The notes under the pieces were generated by a model. It saw only the letters and a list, made by a program, of their open reading frames with translations. It had not been told where the DNA came from and did no database searches. This document shows, in pieces, positions 1-9,446 of a DNA stretch of 64,000 nt. The DNA is from Theobroma cacao. Taxonomy: Eukaryota; Streptophyta; Magnoliopsida; Malvales; Malvaceae. Position numbers and translations under genes: made by a program. Within the stretch, counting starts at the first letter, position 1. The number at the start of each line of letters is the position of its first letter. The DNA is taken from NCBI RefSeq assembly GCF_000208745.1, contig NC_030850.1:11578640-11642639 (forward strand), in the 5' to 3' direction.

Positions 1-744
1 AATATACCCTTTGACATGGTGAGGTCGCTCCACCTTCAAAGTCTGAGTAGTTCGCTCTACGATGAGGTCTAGCTGGATGAGATCATGAAATGGCTTGACA
101 ATCAACCATCATCGACGGTGGTTTTCCTGTGTTTTGGAAGCCTAGTACCCATAGATGAAGCACAAGCCATAGAAATTGCACAGAAGCTGGAGAAATACGG
201 ACATCGATTCTTGTGGTCAGTTCGAATACAGAGGCCAATAAGCGATGCAACATCATGCAAGCCTAATAATTACACTGATCTCAAGGAAATGTTACCCTAA
301 CGATTTTTGGAACGGATAAAAGGAAGAGGAATGGTTTGCGGTTGGGCTCCACAAGTTGAGGTCCTTGCCCATAAATCCATTTGAGGCTTTGTATCACTCT
401 GTGGATGGAACTCAATTTCGGAGAGCTTATGGTATGGGGTGCCCATTTTGATTTGGTCGTTGAACGCAGAACAACAACTGAATGCTTTTCAGATGGTGAA
501 AGATTAGGGATTAACATTGGAGATGAGATTAGATTATAAGCTTGGCGAGAGTGAGTTAGTGATGGCAGATGATATAGAGAAAGCTATAAAATCCTTGATG
601 GGGGCTGATAGTGAGGTGTGAATCAAGGTTAAAAAGATGAGTCAAATGAGTAGGGAAGCTGTGAGGAATAGTAATGGATCTTCATTCTCTTCATATGCCT
701 ACTTGATTGAATTCATGATGGTTAATGCCCATAACAAGTCTTGA
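1..744 (+). pseudogene. UGT71-like glucosyltransferase, 3' fragment, broken
   Basis: One frame from the left edge to the TGA at 742-744 reads as the C-terminal half of a family-1 plant UDP-glucosyltransferase, the enzyme type that moves glucose from UDP-glucose to small acceptors such as flavonoids. The sugar-donor (PSPG) box starts at WAPQVEVLAHKSI and continues through CGWNS and the NAEQQ tail. The UGT71 assignment rests on resemblance to the longer copy at 15568-17034. The frame is interrupted by stops at 70-72, 298-300, 382-384, 505-507 and 619-621, with no frameshift, so it decayed by point mutation. The N-terminal half lies outside the window. A functional gene is excluded; identity as a UGT is firm, subfamily less so. 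Confidence 0.9.
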
Positions 745-924
745 GAAGCATCACCATTTATGCCACCTAAATCTGTAGAAGAGAAACAGGCTTGATTGAA
801 TGAATAGTATGTTAAAAACTGAAATGGAGTCATTTGCATCTATTTATGGATTCTATCTTGGTTGGGGTGGGTTCAGTTGAATCCTGCTTCTTTTCTACAA
901 ATGTCTTTATTTTGGTTGTCTATA

Positions 925-933
925 TATTTTATA
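925..933. repeat. Candidate 9-bp target site duplication, left copy
   Basis: TATTTTATA here is repeated exactly at 13376-13384. Nine bases is the usual duplication size for Mutator-like elements, and the two copies sit just outside sequences that look like MULE ends. The word is AT-rich, so chance is possible. Confidence 0.5.
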
Positions 934-1379
934 GGGGATTTTTTTTAGCCCTTATAAATAACATGTTTTTGTAAATAACTCTCGGGATAATTTTAACTAT
1001 TTTTAGCCACCAAAAAAGATTTTGGGACAAAAATGCCCCTAATGAGCCGTTTTCGTCAGCGTGCACTCTTAAACAGGCGGAAAATGGGAGAAAAAAAATA
1101 TGCAAAGATTGGTTGTGCAAAATACCCATTTTTTTTTAAGGTTGTGCAAAACAAAATAACGTTGTATGAGATGGGTTTTTAGAGATTTGAGACATGGCAT
1201 TCAGATAATAGGAGAAGAGAGATATTAAATTGAATGAAGAACTGGTCGTCATGAATGGAAAGCTTGGCTAATGATGTGAAATCAAAAATCCTTGATACAG
1301 TGGTGAATTGAAAGGAGAAAGATGTGAATCCAAAGCAGAAAATGGTCCTTCTATAGCAAGCCATATGTTAGATGGCTGT
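934..1379. other. Proposed left terminal region of the MULE
   Basis: No gene is visible. The stretch starts with GGGGATTTTTTTTAGCCC and carries a repeated GGTTGTGCAAAA word at about 1111 and 1141 and short runs such as GACAAAAATGCCCC. These look like MULE terminal sequence. The match to the other end is too weak to call a true terminal inverted repeat by eye. Confidence 0.35.
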
Positions 1380-1398
1380 CGTAGGGCAGGGTTTAGAG

Positions 1399-1945
1399 TT
1401 TGTGAAACGTCATGTTGGGAATGTGTGACACGGCACCGCTCAGAGTTGGTGAGACGCCATGGAGGGAATTTATGAGACGCCAGAGTTAAGAGTTAGTGAC
1501 ACGCCATGGTGAGAATCTGTGACACGACAGCTTTCAAAGTTGGTGAGACGCCATGAAGGGAATCTGTGACACGCTAGATTAAGAGTTGGTGACACGACGT
1601 GGAGGGAATCTATGACACACCAACGTTTAGAGTTAGTGAGATGCCATGGATGGAATTTGTGAGACGCTAGAGTTAAGAGTTGGTGACACACCATGGAGGG
1701 AATCTGTGACACGCCAGCGTTCAGAGTTGGTGAGACGCCAAGGAGGGAATCTGTGACACGCTAGAGTTCAGAGTTGGTGACACGCCATGGAGGGAAGTTG
1801 TGACATGCCAGAGTTCATAGTTGGTGACACGCCATGGTCATGTTTAGAGTGTGTGACACGACATTACTTGAAAAGTTGACACGCCATAGTCATGGTTTAG
1901 AGTGTGTGACACAGCAGTGCTTGAGTAGCTAACACGTCATGGTTT
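1399..1945 (+). repeat. Array A of the GTGACACGCCA motif
   Basis: About 23 degenerate copies of GTGACACGCCA or GTGAGACGCCA are spaced roughly 22-25 bp apart, often alternating between the -CAC- and -GAC- forms, which gives a longer unit of about 46 bp. This is the reverse complement of the core of the 31-bp units found further right. Reading frames through the array are by-products of the repetition. Confidence 0.85.
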
Positions 1946-2408
1946 GAAATAGAGAGAGGAAAAAAAAATGAGCAGTTAACGTGGTAATCGTTTGGACTTC
2001 CACTGAATTAATTTCCCTTTTTCAGAATAAATAAGAACATTAGAAGGCAATTTTCATTTTAAATAGTTATTATTCAGAATTCGTAACGTCTGTGTGATTC
2101 ATTTCTCATTCTCGTCGGTACTAGAGTGTTCGAGAAGGCTCTTTGCAAGTGGAACAAAACCACAGCACCAACAAAAATGTCAGCCATGAATGAAGAGGTC
2201 AATGAGTCTCAAATTCGAAACATTCTTGTGTTCGTTAATTTTTTGGTTTTTTCCTGGGTTTGTTTGATATGTTCGGATTTTTTGTTTTGTTTTGCAAATA
2301 TTTAGACTGTGTTTTCTTACTGGTTTGATGGTTGTTGGGGTTAAGCCGTAGTGGTTTTAGGGGTTTTGGGTGTTTACCATGTGACGCCATTGTTATTATA
2401 CTTAGTTA

Positions 2409-2620
2409 TTGACATGTGACAGCATTTTACTTGATATGCATAGTGTGTGACATAATTTTACTTGATATGCATGGCGTATGACAGCATTTTACTTGATATG
2501 CATGGCATGTCATAGAATTTTACTTGTTATGCATGGCGTGTCACAACATTTTGATTACAATGCATGGCGTGTCACAACATTTTGATTGCAATGCATGGCA
2601 TGTCACAACATTTATTCCTT
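2409..2620 (+). repeat. Array B, 31-bp minisatellite with GGCGTGTCA core
   Basis: About seven units of the form GCATGGCGTGTCACAACA plus an AT-rich tail repeat every 31 bp (for example GCAT at 2438, 2469 and 2500). The array ends about 70 bp before the 3' splice site at 2692, so it lies inside the presumed first intron. Confidence 0.85.
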
Positions 2621-4120
2621 ATTTATGTCTTCAGTGTACCTTGTTGCACATGATTGCTTAACTCATTGGTGCATGTGTGCCATGTTTTGCAGATCCAGCA
2701 TAGACAGTATGAGGATCTTGACAGTTTGCTGATCGTGCCGAGGGAGAAGTGGGCATTTAACGTCATAATTAACACCCACTGTAAGTGGTCGCAGCTGCAT
2801 TACATCACAAAGACTCTCCAATAGAAAGAGGAGTACAATCCAGTTAAGCGTACCTGCTTCGGAATGCTCCTGGAAGTCTATCCACAAGGGTACTTTGGCG
2901 CTTGTCTCTTGCACAGTATCATGATTCGTCAGATCACTGAGAGCCAGTTAATGGACCACGAGCTATGGTTTGCCATTGGCAAGAGCAAGGCGCGACTATT
3001 AAAGCAGGAGTTCTGCCTCATCATTGGGCTGAAGTTTGATCCAATGCCCGATGTGTTCAGACGACTGTACAAAGTTACTGCGGAGGGAATTCATGCAAGA
3101 CACTGGAATAGGCAAGACAGCGTTAAGCTGCAAGCTTTGCTTGATACGTTTTGCGGGGGCAACTTTCAACGACCAAGAGACGTGACCAAGATGGTACTCG
3201 TCTTGATCGCGAATAACATTTTATTTGGTAAAGACTACCGTAGACGGGTGACGCCTTAGTTGTTGTCATTGGTGGAGGATATCGACACTTGGAATGTCTT
3301 TCCATGGGGGCACTATGTTTGGAAGCTGACCTTAGACTACCTTTTGAAGGGGTTAGAAGTGCCTGACTCAAGCGTTACAAAGGAAACTCGGTTACGTTAC
3401 AACATTTACGGATTCGCATGGGTGATACAGGTACTATCACGTAACATTTTTCAGTTTCCTTTTGAAAAAAAAAATTATGGGTGCACTCGTTTATGATTTA
3501 CGGTCTGATAATGGTTACATTTGACATGCAGTTATGTGCAATGGAGGTAATTTCGGCCTTCTGAAAAATAGTTGTCCTCTCTGGTCCGAAGGACAACGTC
3601 TACCCATGAATGTGCAGATGGGATTGCAATCAGAAGCTAAAAGACTTCTACAAGGCAATTCAGAAGTTAGAGTCATCTGACCATGTCAGTGAACAACTGC
3701 TAATTTTTACGTTATATTTGTATAATAATTTTCCCTATTCAATAATGATAATATTTTATTTGTTTATTTGCAGTTGTGAACACTAGAGACTTTGAAACCC
3801 ATCGCGGATAAGGCCCTCTGATAGTATTTTGTGGACCTTGATGTCCCGTTATCGGAGGGCCACGAGTACGTACCAATAGGGCACATGGAGGATCGGTTGG
3901 ATTGAGGCTTAGGTGCGAGGCAAAAAAAGAGAAGCTTGAAGGAGAAAAGAGCCTCTGGTGGCACAAAGCGGATGCGCACCACCACTGCTTTAGTTGATGA
4001 GTTGATGGACAAAGGGGATTACTATGGTCAAGGCAGTGAACAGCCAGTAAGGACAATTGTAACGGTTTTGTGTTCTTCAATTCCATATGTGATTATCGAA
4101 TAACATTTCTGTGTTTGCAA

Positions 4121-4740
4121 TTGGACAATGGGTCGGCAGCTCCAGAACCACCCATCGGTCTTCCTCAAACGCAGAGTGGAAATGACCCATCGGTAAGATC
4201 GGTTCTAACGATTTGTGTTCTACATTCCCACATATGTTTATCGAGTAACACAGTAATTTCTGTAATTGCAGTTTACGAAAGCGACAACAGGTCCTCAAGT
4301 ACCGATCGGTCCAGCTCAACCGCAGACAGCTAATGAGCCGACGGTAAGGATATTAAAGTTGTAACGGTTAATGTTCAACAATTTCATACATGATTATTGA
4401 ATAACACAGTTATATATGTAATTGCAGTTTGCGAAAGTGACGACAGATCCTCAAGCACCGATCGATCCAGCTCTATCGCAGACTGCTAACGAGCCACCGG
4501 TTAGGATATTAAAGTTGTAACAGTTAATGTTCAACAATTCCACACATGATTAATGAATAACACAGTTATATATGTAATTGCAGTTTATAGAAGCGACGAT
4601 AGGTCCTCAAGCATCGATCGACCTGGCTCCACCGCAGACTGTTAACGAGCCTCCGGTTAGGATATTAAAGTTTGTAACGGTTAATGTTCAACAATTCCAT
4701 ATATGATTATTGAATAACACAATTATATATGTTATTGTAG
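4121..4740 (+). repeat. Tandem exon-plus-intron amplification (72-bp exons)
   Basis: Four exons of exactly 72 bp (4121-4192, 4272-4343, 4428-4499, 4584-4655), each followed by a 79-85 bp intron, form a tandem array with a period of about 155 bp. Each exon codes for 24 residues of a Pro/Gln-rich peptide ending in a T/S-x-N-E-P-P-like motif and is phase 0 at both ends, so copies can be added or lost without shifting the frame. Introns 2-4 are nearly identical, sharing AACAATTCCA and GAATAACACA. The first exon is the most diverged and its acceptor reads GCAA instead of GCAG. Confidence 0.85.
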
Positions 4741-5091
4741 TTAACCCAGTCGAGAACAATCATTGACGGAGCAATCACTACCCACAAGCTCCGACGAATC
4801 ATGCGCAAGCATGAAAAAGAGATGTTGTAGCTAAAGGCTTCAATTCAGTCATTAAGTGCAGCAATGCAGATGCTTGAGGACCGTATCATTGGTCGGATTC
4901 TTGACGGCCTTAAATCACAAGTACGTTATTCTATCTTCACTTGTATTTTGATGATTTACGTTTAGCAACTGTTTAGACTATATTTTCTTGCTGGTTTGAT
5001 GGTTTTTGTGGTTAAGTGGTAGTGGTTTAACTAGTTTTTAGTCATTAGCGGGTTAGGACATTTGTATTGTAGTTTGTTATTGCCGTGTCTG

Positions 5092-5402
5092 CCTTAGCGT
5101 GTCACAACATTTTACTTGTTATTCATGGCGTGTCACAACGTTTGATTTGATATGCATGGCGTGTCATAACATTTTGCTTGTTATCCTCGGTGTGTCACCA
5201 AGTTTATCTTGTTATGCATGGCATGTCACAACATTTTACTTGTTTTGCATGGCGTGTCACAACATTTTGCTTGTTATCTTTGGCGTGTCACCAAGTTTAT
5301 CTTGTTATGCATGGTGTGTCATGACATTTTACTTGTTTTACATAGCGTGTGACAACATTTTACTTGGTATGCACTGTGTGTCACAACATTTTACTGTTTA
5401 TG
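5092..5402 (+). repeat. Array C, 31-bp minisatellite with GGCGTGTCA core
   Basis: About ten units of the same 31-bp family as arrays B and D. The array lies entirely within the intron between the exons ending at 4920 and starting at 5450. An open frame of about 108 codons through it is only the read-through of the repeat. Confidence 0.85.
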
Positions 5403-6844
5403 GTTTGTGGTATTTTATGAGCTAACTAACTATTTTTTTAATTTTGTAGAGCGGTCCATCTCACGGTGCTAGTTTGGAGCAGGATGATGCTGATGATGGA
5501 CAACATCATGAACTTGGTGTTGACATTGACGATGACGTTCTTTGTGCTGACAGAGAGCACATAACTCATGTCGATGACGACATCGAAGAAGTTGTGGAAG
5601 TGGATGTCACCCTTCAATCAGATGATGCTGAAGGAGAGCATCTTCCTTCGGTCGATGCATTCATTGACGCAGCAGCAAGAGCTATCGTTCTTTATCGTGG
5701 GAGCACTCCCGATGCAGTTGAGATACAGTCGTCGTCACTAGAGTCATCTGCTGTCCATCTTGGTGTAGTAGAAATTTTAAACCCAACTGAGCGACACGGT
5801 TGAAAATGGCGAGCAAATACATGGCAAGCCCATTCGTCGACCCCTTAGTGACCCATCGAGATGTGAAGGATAAAATCGTAGAAGACTACGAAACTTTCAA
5901 AAAAGAGGAGTCCGCGAGGTAAGCTCGTAAATAAAATTGCAAATATTATTTTTCAATGAAACAGTAATCCACCAAGACTTATGAAATTCATTATGTTACA
6001 TATGTAGGCATAACGTCGGCATCTTAGGGGATCAAGGGGCTAACTTTTTCATAACCTTAGAGGATCCCAATGAGCAAATGACAAGTGAACATATCGACGC
6101 ATGCCTCAGCCTACTCTGTAAGCGAATGATAGGGCCGAAGTCGAAGCTGTACACTGCCCATACATGCGTGGTTGACACGATATTCTTCGTAAGTTTATTT
6201 GAAAATTGTTCAATTCTATAAATACTAAGTTTTTGATTGCATGAAGTGTAAGCTAATGTTTACATATTTCACAGAACACCATCGATATGCTACACATAGA
6301 ATTTTCAACAGAAGACGCCCAGGCCACAATGCAAATTCTAGATGAGTTGCGGGGGTATGTGGAGGGTGAAAGGCCAACGTATGCCAAAAAATGGGAAGAT
6401 GTGGATTTCATCCTCTCGCCTTACAACGTTGGTGGGCATTGGGTGGTTGCGAAGATCGACTTGGTGAGGTGGATGATCAAGGTGGTGGACTCAGCAAGAA
6501 CTTCGGATGCTAAGGATAACGGAGTTCGTGCGGGTCAGATGACACCCTTAACGACAATGATGCCATTCATCTGCCACCAAGCCGATTATTTCAACAACAT
6601 ACGTTGAAAGAGACGGGATTGACACCGATGCCATTAGATATTCATTAATCAAAAACTAAAGTGCATCGACATAATGATAGTGTCAGCTGCGGTATGTTCA
6701 TGATAGGGTACATTGAGCATATTTTGCAATAAAAAAAGATCGAAATTAAGCAGAATATTATTGCAAAAATGAATCGGCAATATGCTCTAGAAATTTTTTC
6801 CAACAGTTGTGAGAGCAAACCCTGAACATATCGGCCCTTGTCTG

Positions 6845-7075
6845 TACAATTTTTTTAGTATACAAATTTTTTTTTATACAATTCATTTTATACACATTTT
6901 TTGTATACACAATTTATTTTATACAATTCATTGTAAACAGAAATAATTCTTTCTGTATACACAATATACTTTGTACAATTATTTTATACACAATCAATTT
7001 TTTTGCCTATACACAATTAATTTGATACCAAGAATTTTTTTTCCTTTTCTATATACAATATATTTAATTTGATAC
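6845..7075. repeat. AT-rich TATACACAATTNATTT repeat
   Basis: About a dozen degenerate copies of TATACACAATT or TATACAATTCATTT follow one another directly after the Ulp1-like gene. No coding potential is visible. It may be the 3' flank of that gene. Confidence 0.7.
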
Positions 7076-7520
7076 ACAGTTGCAAGAAGTCAGTGTGTAA
7101 CGCCATAAACATGATACCACTCAGCGTGTCCCCACATACATCTACTTGCACTCAGCGTGTCACCCAAAAAATCTGTAAAAAGTCAAAGTGTGATGTCGTA
7201 AATCCACTAACACTTAGCGTGTTAGCCGATAAATCTGCTTCCACTCAGCGTGTCAAAACGATTGGGTCGTGCCGTGTCACGCCATAAATCTCTAGATACT
7301 CAGCGTGTGATGCCATTAATCTGCTTTCAGTCGACGTGTCATAAGAATTGGGCCGTCCAGTGTGACCTCACGATATTGCATCAAGTCTGTCGTGTAACGG
7401 CATAAATCTGCTTGCACTCATCGGGTCACGATTGTGAAACAGTAGGGTTGAGAATTTATGACACGCCACGTTTAGAATATGTGACAAGACTGTGACACGC
7501 TATTGCTTCAACAGCTGACA
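7076..7520 (+). repeat. Array F of CAGCGTGTCA / GTGACACGCC motifs
   Basis: Copies of CTCAGCGTGTCA alternate with AAATCTGCTT spacers, at loose 35-40 bp intervals up to about 7440. The last 80 bp switch to the GTGACACGC orientation and resemble the end of array A (1850-1945). Confidence 0.75.
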
Positions 7521-8580
7521 CACCATGGTAACCGTTTAAAATTCCACTGAAGTTAAAAAAAAAAAACCATCTCAACTTCAACTAAATTAATTCCTAAACC
7601 CTAAACGACTAAATGGGAATATGCTAAGGCCATTTTTCATTTTAAACACTTATTATATATTGTAAAAACCATAAATAGAGGCAACAGGATCACTTTATGC
7701 GAATTCGATTCTGACGGCGACATATATAATTTCCATTGATCAAAATTGGTAATTGTAATTATCCCCCGCTCACTCCAGTGGTTTCTGCACTCAACCCAGG
7801 TAGGCATTAATTAATTTCCAGGTTCGTCATCTTTCTCTTCCAGGCACGCCGCTGCACCAGCCCAACATTACATTGATTAACATTGAATATATAGATTTTT
7901 CCATCCATCTAATTGCTTCCAACATGAAATTGTTCTGTATCCATCCTCCCTTATTTTTCCAGTTGTTTCCAGGCCAAAATTCTATCCTGTCATTATAAAA
8001 TAGTATGTCTAAAATTACACACCACAACTTGTTATGCATGGTGAGTCAGAACAATTTAATTGTTATGCATGGCATGTCACAACGTTTAACTTGTTATGCA
8101 TGGCGTGTCAGTACAATTTACTTGTTATGCATGGTGGGTCAAAACAATTTAATTGTTATGCATGGTGTGTCACAACGTTTAACTTGTTATGCATGGTGGG
8201 TCAGAACAATTTAATTGTTATGCATGGCGTGTCACAACGATTAACTTGTTATGCATGGCGTGTCATAAAATTTTTCTTGTTATGCATGGCGTGTCACAAT
8301 ATATTACTTGATATGCACGACGTGTCACAATATTTAACTTGTTATGCATGGCGTTTCTCACATTTATTCCTTATTTATTTCTTCTGTATACCTTGTTGCA
8401 CATTATGGTTTAACTCATTGGTGCATTTGTGCCATGTTTTGCAAATTCAACGCATACAATATGAGGATCTTGACATTTTGCCTTTCCAAGAGATGAGGGA
8501 GTTCATGCAGTGAAGCGTATGTTTTTGGGATGCTCTTTGAGGCCAATCCACAAGCTTGGTCTATCAAACTTTGACCTTGC
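7440..8580 (+). repeat. Second copy of the element's 5' region
   Basis: Landmarks occur in the same order as at 1850-2890: the end of the GTGACACGC array, an AAGGC-ATTTTTCATTTTAAA block (near 7630, compare 2045), a 31-bp array, then TTCCTTATTTAT, CCTTGTTGCACAT, GTGCCATGTTTTGCA and TATGAGGATCTTGACA (near 8460, compare 2710). The copy includes the start of the DUF1985 exon, but the AG acceptor is lost (TTTTGCAAATT). The intervening 7690-8000 has no match that I see. This is either an internal tandem duplication or the remains of a second related MULE. Confidence 0.75.
8036..8371 (+). repeat. Array D, 31-bp minisatellite with GGCGTGTCA core
   Basis: About eleven 31-bp units starting GCATGG. Some alternate between a GGTCAGAACAATTTAATTG form and a GTCACAACGTTTAACTTG form, giving a partial 62-bp higher order. 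Because 31 is not a multiple of three, three units return to the same frame, and a 159-codon open frame results. This is not a gene. Confidence 0.9.
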
Positions 8581-8790
8581 TTGCACGGTTGAGTTGATTG
8601 TAGCCCGATACAGTTTTCCTAGTACCCCAAGGGAAGCATACATGGGTTTGTCAAAGTTTGATAGACCAAGCTTATAGATAAACATCTACGAGCATCACGA
8701 AACACATAGCCTTCAGTGCATTGTACTCCCCTATCTTTTTGAAAGTCTTTATGATGTAATGCAGCTGCCACCACTTACAGTGGATTTTAA
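8440..8790. repeat. Inverted duplication of a DUF1985 exon fragment
   Basis: On +, 8440-8575 resembles the start of the DUF1985 exon. On -, 8790 down to 8650 resembles the same exon again, including the stretch corresponding to 2770-2890. The two copies face each other. At the centre is a perfect 24-bp inverted repeat, 8552-8575 against 8650-8673, with a 74-bp loop. Transcription of either strand would give a hairpin containing the element's own coding sequence. Confidence 0.75.
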
Positions 8791-9083
8791 TATTGAGTAT
8801 GGATAAGCATATGAGAGCCAAAAACCCCCAAATTAAAATATCAGGTTAGTCTGCATGAGATGCCAAGTCTGCATGCACTCAACATGTCACCACAAGACTT
8901 GTAGTAAGAACATAAACGGTTAAATCAAATGAAATAGAAAGGAATTAAATCAAATCATTAATTATTTGATACAAGTGGTAATAAAATGTGACAAATTGGG
9001 TAACAGTATATGGACTTTATCTCTTAATATTGGTAGCCATTCCATGCTTGTTGTTCCTTCATAAGATTTGTGTAGCCACTTGT
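8791..9083. other. No gene seen
   Basis: AT-rich sequence between two inverted repeats, with isolated motif remnants (ACATGTCACC near 8882). Nothing coding is visible. Confidence 0.5.
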
Positions 9084-9425
9084 ACTAAATGTGTCTGAAA
9101 ATTGTAGTTGAATTCGTTTTGCTTTACGGATTTGTCTACTCTGTCATTCTATGAGCCACTTTTAGTTACAGACTTTGTTGCCAAACATTTCAGGCAGTTA
9201 AGCTTGTTAAGGCTCCAGTCTGATGGAGATTGTAATCAGAAACATTTTACAAACAATGTAAGAGTGTACTTTAACACGATCTTGATCAGACACAAGCCTT
9301 GACAGGCTTATCTACCTGAAATGTTTGGCCACAAAGTCCGTAACTAAAAATGGCTCATAGAATGACCGAGCAGACAAATCCGTAAAGCAAAACGAATTCA
9401 ACTACAATTTTCAGACACATTTAGT
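9084..9425. repeat. Long near-perfect inverted repeat (111-bp arms)
   Basis: Arm 9084-9194 and arm 9315-9425 are reverse complements with five mismatches in 111 bp by direct comparison. Weaker pairing extends about 15 bp into the 120-bp spacer. The segment lies just beyond the 3' end of the transposase. I recognise no gene in the arms, and they are not the element's own coding sequence. It could be a foldback insertion or a hairpin-forming inverted duplication. Confidence 0.9.
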
Positions 9426-9446
9426 TAGACGGTCAGGTTGTCTTCA

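Larger units (their letters stand above)
2177..6732 (+). pseudogene. DUF1985 / Ulp1-like protease gene of the MULE, broken
   Basis: Plant MULE-borne genes of this type join an N-terminal DUF1985 domain to a C-terminal Ulp1/C48 cysteine protease domain related to SUMO proteases. Exons read from GT-AG signals: possible first exon 2177-2227 (ATG), then 2693-3430 and 3532-3684 (DUF1985, with EFCLIIGLKF), 3774-4046, four 72-bp exons (4121-4192, 4272-4343, 4428-4499, 4584-4655), 4741-4920, 5450-5918 (acidic linker), 6008-6188 and 6275 onward. The protease triad is still visible: His in GGHWVVAKIDL, Asp in VVDSAR, Cys in SCGMF (codon 6688-6690). Nearly all exons are phase 0. Stops occur at 2822, 3257, 3562, 3607, 3777, 3819 and later, with frameshifts near 5800 and between the His and Cys. 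The first 4121 exon has lost its AG acceptor. The product is certainly dead; the family is clear. Confidence 0.85.

Noticed and set aside
1470..1712. 80-codon reverse frame with repeated Ser/His-rich peptide
   Set aside because: By-product of motif array A.
5099..5425. 108-codon open frame on + with repeated cysteine-rich peptide
   Set aside because: Same cause: intronic 31-bp array C read as protein.
8036..8371. Regularly spaced 31-bp repeats resembling a CRISPR array
   Set aside because: Units are directly adjacent, with no unique spacers, and the setting is a plant transposon with introns.
8034..8513. 159-codon open frame on +, reading MHGVSQRLTCYAW-like repeats
   Set aside because: It is translation of the 31-bp minisatellite, which stays open in several frames. 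No domain, and the tail runs into the damaged DUF1985 copy.
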